Of a DNA stretch of 47,230 nt, positions 25,507 to 33,247 are shown piece after piece. Numbering within the stretch: position 1 is the first letter of the stretch; every line of letters starts with the position of its first letter. Under the pieces are notes generated by a model. That model searched no databases. It saw nothing but the letters and a program-made list of their open reading frames with translations, and was not told where the DNA came from. This DNA is from LZORAL124-50-18 sp051208045. GTDB lineage: Bacteria > Pseudomonadota > Gammaproteobacteria > Pseudomonadales > Oleiphilaceae. Where the stretch lies: the NCBI GenBank assembly GCA_051208045.1, contig JBPJFY010000021.1, forward strand, positions 1-47,230. The letters are read 5' to 3'. Both the position numbers and the translations under genes were made by a program.

Positions 25507-28278
25507 TCAGGCAGGGCACTGACGAAAATCCTGTTGCAGTTGCAAACTCAGCGACTCCAGGCCGGACAGGAGATCCTTGTCTTCCAGTGGGGAGCCGAAC
25601 AGAAAGCCCTGGGCGTAATGTACCCCGATCTCTTTCAGCGTCTTCAGCTGGTGGTGGGTTTCCACCCCAACCGCCACGATTTCTGCGTCCAGTGTGGTGG
25701 CAAGCGCGGCGACGGCCTGGATTTCTCTGCGTTGGCGGGCATCTTCGGCCAGGGCTTCAATCGCGCTGCGATCCAGTTTCAGCTGTTGCAGGGGAATCAA
25801 TGACAGATTTGAAATGGAGGTGGTGCGTGGGTGCACCTTATCCACGGTAAAAGTCATCCCGCTGCCGACAATTTGTTTGCTGAGAGTCTGGATACTCTTG
25901 CCGTGGTAGCGGAGCCAGTCTTCATTTAAGCCCAGGGTGATGGACCGGGGAGATACTCCTTTCTGGGTGAGGATTTCCTGCATCGTGGGGAACATCCCCG
26001 GATGCAGCAGGCTCTGCCCGGAGACATTCATGGACAGGGTCAGGTTCGTGAAACCCGACTGGGACAGCTGCTTGAGCATTGCGCTGGCTTTGCGCAACAC
26101 TTCCAGGTCGAGTCGGTCAATCTCATCGGTGGCTTCAGCGATGCGGATGACTCGCTCTGCGGGCATCTGGCTGACACTTGGGTGAGGCAGGCAAACCAGT
26201 GCTTCAATCCCGGCCAGTGTATGTGTACGCAAGTCCACCAGCGGCAGGAAGCGGACGGACAGATCGCCTCGGTCCAGCGCTTGTGGAAGATAGTGAAGGA
26301 GCTGGAGGCATTGCAGCGCTTGCGCCTGCTCGTCCGGTTCCGAAAAATGAAACAGGCTGTCCTGGCTCTGTTGAGCCTGCAGGCGTGCATTCTCACACTG
26401 TACCAGCAGGAATTCGGGCGAAGCCGTCAGGTCGGTCACCCGGGCCACACCCGCGTGAATTTTGGGGTACAAGGTAATGCCATCCTCAAACAGCGGGTCA
26501 GACAGCGACTCTATGGCTGATTGCACCTGAAGTACAACGTCTTCAAACGTCTGTGCCGATGCCGACAGGAGTGTGAATTCCGTGGCACCGGTGCGGGCGA
26601 GGGTATCAGCGGACGCCTTGAAGCGTGATAATCGCTGTGCCAGCTCTTTGATGACTTCATCCCCGATCTGGTGTCCGAATTCTGCCGTGAGTGCCTCGGC
26701 GTTACTGAGGCTGAACTGCATCAGGGTCATTGGCTCTGTAAGCGCTTCGCGGTTTGACTGGCGCTGCGCAAGTTGGCACGCCTGCTCCAGGTTCAGGTGC
26801 AATTGCAGCCGATTGGCCAGATTGGTGAGTGGATCAAGATAAGTGAGCAGGTGGCCAGTGGCGGGTCGGCTTTCGCGCTGCGTTGCGACGGCAATCATTT
26901 CAGTAAACAACTGCATCAGATGGCCAAGCCACTTGCTGGATGTGCTGTCATTTAGTCGCAGGAGCACGAGACCACCCAGCACCGTTTCCTGATCGCAGAC
27001 CGGATAGGCGGCCAGGTGCATGATACGCTCGTCGTCCAGCAGGCCTGTGCGATGAGCATTGAAAAATGCCCGCCATTCCGCATCGCCCCCCGGTGCAACC
27101 TCATAGACCTCCCGACGCTGGAGTGTCTCATGCAGCTGCCCGACGGGGGCTGCCCGGTTTGACAGGTGCCCTGCCAGTGCTTTGTACCGGGGGTCCGGGA
27201 CACACTGATGCAAAACACTGTGCTGTAAATCCTGTGCGGCTATCGCATGGCCCAGAGCGTGGTGCTCATTGCCATAGCCAAAATACAGGAGGCGGTACTC
27301 ATTACCGGCCGCCCGTTCGAGGATAGCCAGCAGCTCTTCGAGATTGTGGCTGGCGCGCTGGGGGGAGAGGAGGGTGCGCAGCCCTGCCTGAACGGTATCG
27401 ATGGCATGCAGACTGCGTGTGTTGATTTTCTGGAGCGAAGACTGCGGTGTGTAGCTGCTTGAGAATCGACGGAAAATAATCCAGCTGAGTACCGCCAGTA
27501 TGAGGGCGCAGAGCGCACCGAACACCACCAGATTATGAATGAGTGGATTGCTGGCCGGCGACGGCCAGACCAACCAGCCGATATCGCCACCGTAGCTGCC
27601 GTGAATGGCAATTGCATTGTGATCCGGGTACGCAGCTGCAGGCGTTGCCGCCACAAAACGCGGGAGCGGGATGTCGAAATGCTGGCTGAGCTGGGTATAC
27701 CAGTGACCGTCGAGGTGTTTCAGTGCGGCCAGGTAGGCTCGCTTGCCATTTACCTGAATGGGAGCAACGCTGGCGGTGACCAACTGGCCGTTGAGCAGCA
27801 CAAAGGCCGCAAAACTCTCTTTTTGCCCCGTCGGTACTTTCTCGGCCTGGTTAATGAGTGGCAATAGATCAAAACGAAGTTTTTCCATGGCGAAGGCCGG
27901 GATGGGTTGGCCATCCACCTGGTGGGACACAATCGCTCTCTGGTGATTGAGTGCGAATACCGCGCTGATGCCTGTGTTGGCAAAATGCGCGCTGATGTGG
28001 TCGAGCCAGGGAGCGTCTGGTTCCGAGGCTGGTTCTGCGGTGTCTGTGCGCACGGATGTTACGTCTGTAACGGGTGAGATAAAGTCATGCGCTTCCTGAG
28101 AAACCTGACGCTGCAAAGCCGACGCCTCGAACGTTAACGCGCCTTGCAGAACATGGCGAATGTGCTGTTCATCATTGTCCATCAGGGCATGGCCGGCGAG
28201 ATAACCGATCATGGCGATGGCCACAAACGCAGTGAGTGCCAAACTGAAAATTTTAAGCAAGAGCGTAAATCGGGCCAT
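25507..28278 (-). CDS. Membrane protein with degenerate GGDEF and EAL domains
   Basis: A 923-residue protein starting MARFTLLLK, with AAGGA 6 bases before the ATG. It has a transmembrane helix at ~5-28, a periplasmic sensor region of ~220 residues, a second helix at ~245-270, a GAF-like region ~290-460, GGDEF ~480-640 and EAL ~655-910. The cyclase motif reads GATEF (564-568). EAL itself is kept (692-694), as is NVSGQS, but ELTE becomes GLNE, DDFGTG becomes VDKVHP and AEGVE becomes AVGVE, so three metal ligands are lost. I predict a catalytically dead protein that may sense c-di-GMP or bind a partner. It resembles the LapD/CdgJ style of signalling in layout, which is only an analogy. It lies 120 bases behind the membrane protein at 28399 on the same strand. 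Confidence 0.88.
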   Translation of the reverse strand: MARFTLLLKIFSLALTAFVAIAMIGYLAGHALMDNDEQHIRHVLQGALTFEASALQRQVSQEAHDFISPVTDVTSVRTDTAEPASEPDAPWLDHISAHFANTGISAVFALNHQRAIVSHQVDGQPIPAFAMEKLRFDLLPLINQAEKVPTGQKESFAAFVLLNGQLVTASVAPIQVNGKRAYLAALKHLDGHWYTQLSQHFDIPLPRFVAATPAAAYPDHNAIAIHGSYGGDIGWLVWPSPASNPLIHNLVVFGALCALILAVLSWIIFRRFSSSYTPQSSLQKINTRSLHAIDTVQAGLRTLLSPQRASHNLEELLAILERAAGNEYRLLYFGYGNEHHALGHAIAAQDLQHSVLHQCVPDPRYKALAGHLSNRAAPVGQLHETLQRREVYEVAPGGDAEWRAFFNAHRTGLLDDERIMHLAAYPVCDQETVLGGLVLLRLNDSTSSKWLGHLMQLFTEMIAVATQRESRPATGHLLTYLDPLTNLANRLQLHLNLEQACQLAQRQSNREALTEPMTLMQFSLSNAEALTAEFGHQIGDEVIKELAQRLSRFKASADTLARTGATEFTLLSASAQTFEDVVLQVQSAIESLSDPLFEDGITLYPKIHAGVARVTDLTASPEFLLVQCENARLQAQQSQDSLFHFSEPDEQAQALQCLQLLHYLPQALDRGDLSVRFLPLVDLRTHTLAGIEALVCLPHPSVSQMPAERVIRIAEATDEIDRLDLEVLRKASAMLKQLSQSGFTNLTLSMNVSGQSLLHPGMFPTMQEILTQKGVSPRSITLGLNEDWLRYHGKSIQTLSKQIVGSGMTFTVDKVHPRTTSISNLSLIPLQQLKLDRSAIEALAEDARQRREIQAVAALATTLDAEIVAVGVETHHQLKTLKEIGVHYAQGFLFGSPLEDKDLLSGLESLSLQLQQDFRQCPA

Positions 28279-28398
28279 GAAGTCCTTTCTTCCTGAACCA
28301 GGATGGATGTTGCGTGTTCTTGATCCCGTATAGTGCCGTTTTTCCGCTGTGAGTGCTACCCCTTCGTAGGGTTTGCCCACCTCTGCGGTACGCAATCA

Positions 28399-29007
28399 TC
28401 ACCAGCCCAGGGAAAACACCGGGTCGACAAAAAACATGACGCCGACAAAGGTGACTGTCATGAGTAAACTGCTCACGAAGGCGTGGAATGCCCACTTGAA
28501 TCCCCGTTCCTCGCGCCGGCGCACGAGAAACTGATAGGCACTCACCAATGCCAGCCCCATGACACCTGTGGAAAGCGCAAGAAAGGCATAATTAATAAAC
28601 GTGGTTTTTCGAATCAGTTCCCGTTTGGCCTGGGTGACTTCTGCAGGTTCCTGGGCGTCCTGAATGAACGCACCCGGAATCATGTTGTTGGCGGGAATCA
28701 GGACAGAGTAGCGATAAAATGGCCAGAATCGACCACAACGGGCGACGATTGGGGTCAGTGCGGTTTCGGTTTCCAGCGTGTTTGCGCCGAAGAGCGGGCC
28801 ATCGCACCGGTGAAACTCCTCGATCATCTCTTCCCGTGTGATGGTGTTGTACGTGTGGGAAACCCCAAACAGGGCGTTGCCACTCAGGTGAAAAAACGTG
28901 TATTCAAAGAGGGAAAGGCTGTAACTGATCGCACCATAAAGGAAGAAGAAAACGAGCAGATTTTTCAGAATTTTCGCGCCGGGCGAGGGATTGTCTGCGA
29001 GTTTCAC
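28399..29007 (-). CDS. Unknown three-helix membrane protein
   Basis: No family is recognised. With the GTG at 29007 (GGA 8 bases upstream) the product has 202 residues and begins MKLADNPSPGAKIL. Hydrophobic segments lie at ~15-35, ~135-160 and ~172-195. Between the first two is a ~95-residue loop with two Cys residues (HRCDGPLF, VARCGRFWPF) that may form a disulfide in the periplasm. The frame stays open to 29142, but that part is unlike a membrane protein start. It precedes the degenerate GGDEF-EAL gene and may be co-transcribed with it. It is divergent from the GlpV-like gene, which could share its control region. Confidence 0.6.
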   Translation of the reverse strand: MKLADNPSPGAKILKNLLVFFFLYGAISYSLSLFEYTFFHLSGNALFGVSHTYNTITREEMIEEFHRCDGPLFGANTLETETALTPIVARCGRFWPFYRYSVLIPANNMIPGAFIQDAQEPAEVTQAKRELIRKTTFINYAFLALSTGVMGLALVSAYQFLVRRREERGFKWAFHAFVSSLLMTVTFVGVMFFVDPVFSLGW

Positions 29008-29233
29008 GAAGGATTTCCGCCAAAAATGGTGAGTGAATATCGCATAACTATCGCACAAACCCGGTGGGGATGCCATTAGGCCAAAGTCGGAGGCCACCCC
29101 GGAAGTAAAAAGGTGGGGAGTTATCGCACAACGGACTAACACCTTGGTACATCTGACCTATACTTTGGGAAGGATCGGTGGGAAAGCTTCCACCCGTTAC
29201 CGTTCAAACCACGTTACCTTGCGAGAACGCTCT

Positions 29234-30985
29234 ATGTTTTCACTGTTTGGGGGTTACATCAGACAACACCGAGACGCCGGTTCTGTCCTGCTGTTGATCG
29301 GGGGAATGGTGTTGGTCAACGCGTTTGCTGCGCCGGTACGGGCGGAGAGTGCGCAGTTGCAGGCGGCGGAACGGTGGGTTAAAAAAGAGTTCTCGCGGTC
29401 CACGCTCACCCCCAAGCAGCAGATGGAAGAGATGAAATGGTTTGTTCAAGCGGCCAAACCCTTCAAAGGCATGGAAATCAGGGTGGTGTCAGAACGGATT
29501 GACACCCATTGGTACGAAGCCTCTGTGCTGGCCAAAGCGTTTACCGAAATCACCGGGATTCGCGTCGTGCATGAGCTGACGGGTGAAGACGATCTGGTGA
29601 AAAAGCTGCAAACGCAGATGGAGACCGACCAGAACCTGTATGATGCGTACGTGAACGACAGCGACCTGATTGGCACGCATTATCGCTATCAAAAGGTGGA
29701 ACCGCTGAATCACTTTATGATGGGGGCGGGAAAGCAGGTGACACTGCCCACGCTGGATCTGGATGACTTTATCGGCCTGAATTTTGTCACCGCGCCGGAT
29801 GGTCTGATTTACCAGCTGCCGGACCAACAGTTTGCCAACCTCTACTGGTATCGTGAGGATTGGTTTTCCCGGCCGGATTTGAAAGCCCGTTTTGAACGCA
29901 TTTATGGTTACCCGCTGGGAATCCCCAAAAACTGGTCCGCCTACGAAGACATTGCGGAGTTTTTTACCGTGCATGTCAAAACGCTGGATGGCAAGCGGGT
30001 ATGGGGACACATGGATTACGCCGCCGAAGACCCCTCGCTGGGGTGGCGAATGTCGGATGCCTGGCTGTCGATGGCGGGGGCGGGTGACAAAGGATTGCCC
30101 AACGGCTTTCCGGTCGATGAGTGGGGAATTCGTGTCATCGGGTGTCAGCCGGTGGGTGCATCGGTGGCCCGGGGTGGTGCGCTGAACGGCCCGGCAGCCA
30201 ATTATGCGGTCAACAAGTTTATCGAGTGGCTGGATCGGTATGCGCCCCCGGAAGCGAAAAGCATGAATTTTACCGAAGCCGGAGAAGTGGTGGGGAAAGG
30301 TCAGATTGCCCAGCAGATTTTCTGGTATACCGCCTTCACCGCCGCCTTGTCCAAGCCCGGATTACCGGTGGTGTACCCCGATGGAACACCCAAGTGGCGG
30401 GTTGCTCCGTCGCCGAAGGGCGTGTATTGGGATGAAGGCATGAAACTGGGGTATCAGGATGCTGGCTCCTGGACTCTGTTGAAAAGTACGCCCCTGGAGC
30501 GTCGGCAGGCAGCCTGGCTCTACGCCCAGTTTGTGGTGTCGAAAACCGTATCGCTGACCAAAACCATTGTGGGGTTGACGCCGATTCGGGAATCAGACAT
30601 CCAAAGTGAAGAAATGACCAAACGGGCTCCGAAACTGGGGGGCTTTGTGGAGTTTTATCGCAGCCATGGCCGGAATATCTGGACCCCGACCGGTACCAAT
30701 GTGCCCAATTATCCCAAGCTCTCTGTGCTCTGGTGGCGGCATGTTTCGAAGGCGGTCACCGGGCGATTGACCACGGCACAGGCCATGGATGAGCTGGCTA
30801 ACGCCATGGACAACGTATTGGACCAGATCGCCAAGCGCGATGAATTGATATGCAAGCCGGTGCTGAACGATCCGAAACCCCCGTCCTACTGGTATGCACA
30901 GGAGGGCGCGCCCAAGCCCCGTCGCAACGAGAAGCCACGGGGTGAAACCTGGCAGTTTGAGGAGGCATTGAACGCATGGAAATGA
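29234..30985 (+). CDS. Solute-binding protein, GlpV-like (polyol/glycerol type)
   Basis: A 583-residue periplasmic binding protein with a signal peptide (~17-37, AAPVRAES). The mature part matches, from memory, the long GlpV-type binding proteins of glycerol ABC transporters: QQMEEMKWFVQAAKPFKGMEI, a NDSDLIGTHYRY segment, QLPDQQFANLYWYREDWF, NWSAYEDIAEFF and QQIFWYTAFTA. These bind a polyol for import. No ATPase or permease gene lies on either side, so it is an orphan here: it may serve a transporter elsewhere or act as a sensor. The next gene starts in its stop codon (ATGA). The frame is open from 29144, but the ATG at 29234 fits the signal peptide. Confidence 0.82.
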   Translation: MFSLFGGYIRQHRDAGSVLLLIGGMVLVNAFAAPVRAESAQLQAAERWVKKEFSRSTLTPKQQMEEMKWFVQAAKPFKGMEIRVVSERIDTHWYEASVLAKAFTEITGIRVVHELTGEDDLVKKLQTQMETDQNLYDAYVNDSDLIGTHYRYQKVEPLNHFMMGAGKQVTLPTLDLDDFIGLNFVTAPDGLIYQLPDQQFANLYWYREDWFSRPDLKARFERIYGYPLGIPKNWSAYEDIAEFFTVHVKTLDGKRVWGHMDYAAEDPSLGWRMSDAWLSMAGAGDKGLPNGFPVDEWGIRVIGCQPVGASVARGGALNGPAANYAVNKFIEWLDRYAPPEAKSMNFTEAGEVVGKGQIAQQIFWYTAFTAALSKPGLPVVYPDGTPKWRVAPSPKGVYWDEGMKLGYQDAGSWTLLKSTPLERRQAAWLYAQFVVSKTVSLTKTIVGLTPIRESDIQSEEMTKRAPKLGGFVEFYRSHGRNIWTPTGTNVPNYPKLSVLWWRHVSKAVTGRLTTAQAMDELANAMDNVLDQIAKRDELICKPVLNDPKPPSYWYAQEGAPKPRRNEKPRGETWQFEEALNAWK

Positions 30986-31779
30986 TCTCCCGAAAGCAAT
31001 CAGTGCGGTTGCCTGTGCCCTGGGGCCACATCCCCGGCCTGACGCTCTTATGTCTGAAGCTCTTAAGTTTGATGCTCATAAGCCTGATGATCGCAAGTCC
31101 TCTGTCTGCGGCCCAGAGAATTGGTCTGGTGACGTTCCTCGAACGCCCATTGGTGGACGCCGAGAATCAGCAGCCGGTGGGTTTGGTGGTCACCGTGGTG
31201 GAAGAACTCATGAAGCGGGCAAGCCTGGAGTACACCATGAAATTTGCGCCGCCAAAGCGCTCTCTGTTGATTGCCCAGCGCACCCCAAACCATTGTGTTT
31301 TTCCTATTGACCGTAGTCAGGAGCGGGAGGTCTTTTTTAAATGGATCAGCCCTGTGCTGATCTCCCGTCATGGTTTTTACGCACGCCCGGATCGAAACAT
31401 TCGTCTTGCCACACTTAATGATGCCCGTCCCTACGTGATTGGCAGTTATCTGGGCAGTGGTGTTGGAGAGTATCTGGCGAGCTTTGGTTTTACGGTCGAC
31501 TATGCAACGCGCAATGCGCTCAATGCGGAAAAACTGATGCGCAACCGAGTCGACCTCTGGGTGTCGGATACGATCTCGGCCCGCTTTCTCGCCAAAGAAC
31601 TGGACATGCCGGTCACTGAGCCTGCGTTGGTGTTCTACACCTCGGTGAGAGCGATGGGGTGCAACCTGGACATGTCGGAAAGTGTGCTGGACAAGCTGCA
31701 AAGCGAGTTGCTGGGCATGTACTATGACAAAACCATCAATCGCATTTATCAGCAGTACGATGCGACGTTCCTGAAATAG
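30976..31779 (+). CDS. Small periplasmic binding protein (SBP family 3-like)
   Basis: A 267-residue exported protein with a signal peptide (hydrophobic ~22-45, PLSAAQ). The type II fold is suggested by IGLVTFLERP, a LIAQRTPNHCVFPIDRS segment, a hinge at YVIGSYLGSGVGEYL and a VDLWVSD strand. It is a distant relative of the gene at 14832, with similar length and no transporter beside it. Two starts are possible: ATG at 30976, or ATG at 30982, which overlaps the TGA of the GlpV-like gene (ATGA) and implies translational coupling. The two binding proteins are therefore probably made together. The ligand is unknown. Confidence 0.7.
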   Translation: MEMISRKQSVRLPVPWGHIPGLTLLCLKLLSLMLISLMIASPLSAAQRIGLVTFLERPLVDAENQQPVGLVVTVVEELMKRASLEYTMKFAPPKRSLLIAQRTPNHCVFPIDRSQEREVFFKWISPVLISRHGFYARPDRNIRLATLNDARPYVIGSYLGSGVGEYLASFGFTVDYATRNALNAEKLMRNRVDLWVSDTISARFLAKELDMPVTEPALVFYTSVRAMGCNLDMSESVLDKLQSELLGMYYDKTINRIYQQYDATFLK

Positions 31780-32146
31780 TGATCGACCGGTTGACTTGGT
31801 GCGGAAACCGGCGCATTATGCCTGTTCGTTTAATTGATATTCCAAAAAGTAATTTCTCGATGAATACCCTGCTGACTTCCACCCTGTGTAAACCGGTCGC
31901 GTGTGCGCTTGTACTTGTAGGTACAGCGCTGGCGCGGGCAGGTGTGATGCATCACCTGCGCTGGTGGATACCTGTCTGCGGCCATCGAGAAACGATTGGG
32001 AAACAAGAACGAATGTGTTAACCCCACAATTGATTTCCGAAAAGGCCGCGAGATACGCGGCCTTTTTTCTTCTTTTTTCGTCGGGCCTCGTGTCTCTCCT
32101 TATCGGTCATTTTTAATAGTTGTTTACTGATAAAAGGAGTGTTCTC
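31780..32146. other. Gene-poor stretch before the EamA gene
   Basis: This 367-base stretch holds no convincing gene. A 53-codon frame from ATG 31860 to 32021 starts with a signal-like hydrophobic stretch but has no Shine-Dalgarno sequence. A hairpin GCAGGTG-TGATGCAT-CACCTGC lies inside it near 31935-31960, and a strong terminator lies at 32040-32067. Together they could mark a short RNA or simply the tail of the binding-protein transcript. Confidence 0.4.
32040..32067 (+). terminator. Strong Rho-independent terminator
   Basis: AAAAGGCCGCG (32040-32050), loop AGATA, then CGCGGCCTTTTTT (32056 onward): an 11-bp stem running into a T-tract. It ends transcription from the binding-protein genes, or from a small transcript in 31780-32040, and insulates the EamA gene. 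Confidence 0.9.
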
Positions 32147-33064
32147 ATGTCTGTGCCAGCCGCCTATCTGGCCACCATTGTAATCTGGTCCCTAACCCCG
32201 CTCGGGGTGGTAATGAGTAATGAAACTATCGCCCCGGTGACGGCGGCGTGGATGCGTATGGCGATTGCCGCGGGATTGGGGTGGGTGCTGCTGAAAGCGC
32301 TTCGGCTGGAACTGCCATGGCATAAGAAAGCGTTAGCGACCTATGGATGCTCAGTCATCGGCATCTACTTTGCGATGATACTGACCTACTTTGCCGCACG
32401 GTCAGTACCTTCCGGCATCATCTCCGTGATTTTTGCGTTATCACCGTTGTTCTCGGGCGTGCTGGCCGCGCTGATATTGAAGCAGGGCGCATTACGTGGT
32501 ATGCAGTGGGTGGCGCTTGGGGTGTCCTTCTCTGGTATCTGGATCATCTTTGGCCAATCAGAACCGGGTTTGCTGGGTCGCTGGGAGCATCTACTGATGC
32601 TGTTGATTGCTGCACCGGCTTTTAGCTTGAGTGGCGTGCTGATCAAAAAAATTGATGCAGGCATTCATCACTTTTCCACGACGGTCGGGTCGTTGCTGGT
32701 TTCAATGCCTTTGTATGCGCTGTCCTGGTGGGTGCTCGAAGGCAGCTTACCTGAGCTTGACTGGACATCACGCTCCCCGGTGGCTGTGGTCATGCTGGCG
32801 CTGTTTGGATCGCTGCTTGGCTTCAGTGCATACTTTTATGTACTGCACCGATTGTCGGCGGCCACCGTGACGCTGATCACCATGATTACGCCCATTTTTG
32901 CCTTATGGGCGGGCAGTGTATGGAATGATGAGCAGATTTCTGCGGCGGCCTATACGGGGTCAGCGGTGGTGCTGGTCGGATTGGCACTTTACTTTTATGG
33001 TCTAAAAATGCAGAACGGTGTCATAAATTTCATGCAAAGTCGGTTTACAAAACGAACAGTGTGA
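32147..33064 (+). CDS. EamA/DMT-superfamily permease
   Basis: An inner-membrane transporter of 305 residues with about ten hydrophobic helices arranged as two EamA repeats. It begins MSVPAAYLATIVIWSLTPLG, with the family-typical WSLTPLGVVMSNE. The second repeat includes FGSLLGFSAYFYVLHRLSAATV and a TMITPIFALWAG segment. The family exports or imports metabolites such as amino acids and nucleosides; the substrate cannot be read here. AGGAG lies 8 bases before the ATG, which excludes the TTG at 32120. It stands between two terminators and is likely a single-gene unit. Confidence 0.92.
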   Translation: MSVPAAYLATIVIWSLTPLGVVMSNETIAPVTAAWMRMAIAAGLGWVLLKALRLELPWHKKALATYGCSVIGIYFAMILTYFAARSVPSGIISVIFALSPLFSGVLAALILKQGALRGMQWVALGVSFSGIWIIFGQSEPGLLGRWEHLLMLLIAAPAFSLSGVLIKKIDAGIHHFSTTVGSLLVSMPLYALSWWVLEGSLPELDWTSRSPVAVVMLALFGSLLGFSAYFYVLHRLSAATVTLITMITPIFALWAGSVWNDEQISAAAYTGSAVVLVGLALYFYGLKMQNGVINFMQSRFTKRTV

Positions 33065-33071
33065 CTATAAT
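33044..33071 (+). promoter_or_regulatory. Sigma-70 promoter with GC-rich discriminator
   Basis: TTTACA (33044-33049), 16-base spacer, perfect TATAAT (33066-33071), then CTGCGCCCC. The -35 lies inside the last codons of the EamA gene. A GC-rich discriminator after the -10 is typical of promoters under stringent, growth-rate control. The predicted start is near 33078. Confidence 0.6.
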
Positions 33072-33077
33072 CTGCGC

Positions 33078-33158
33078 CCCTTCTTTTATTAGAAGCGATT
33101 TTTGTGAGTTTCGCCGCGGCCGGTAGCCAATGATTTGGTTACCTGACGCGGTTTTTTT
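33078..33158 (+). ncRNA. Candidate ~80-nt small RNA or attenuator leader
   Basis: The stretch lies between a good promoter and a terminator and has no reading frame. A 5' hairpin forms from CTTCT (33080-33084) and AGAAG (33091-33095). The 3' part is the branched terminator at 33114-33158. It matches no RNA family that I recognise. Either it is an independent small RNA, or the leader of the DUF4214 gene that starts 90 bases later. Confidence 0.4.
33114..33158 (+). terminator. Rho-independent terminator, two-part stem
   Basis: CCGCG (33114-33118) pairs with CGCGG (33147-33151), enclosing a 9-bp stem with one G-U pair (33122-33130 with 33135-33143, loop TGAT). Seven T residues follow (33152-33158). 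It would end both the EamA transcript and the short RNA from the promoter at 33044-33071. Confidence 0.7.
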
Positions 33159-33247
33159 ATGCCTTTTTATTACTGCTGTTGCTTTGAAAGCTGTCCCGAT
33201 CCTTCCTACGCTTAGCGTTATACACTCGGAAAATAGGAGGAAGGGAG

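Noticed and set aside
29128..29170. TTGGTA and TATACT as a promoter for the GlpV-like gene
   Set aside because: The two elements are only nine bases apart, too close for sigma-70.
31860..32021. 53-residue small exported protein
   Set aside because: A signal-like start but no ribosome site, and the rest is not protein-like. Left as a note in the spacer entry.
33184..33224. TTGAAA and TATACA as a promoter for the third DUF4214 gene
   Set aside because: The spacer is about 29 bases, far from the required 16-18.
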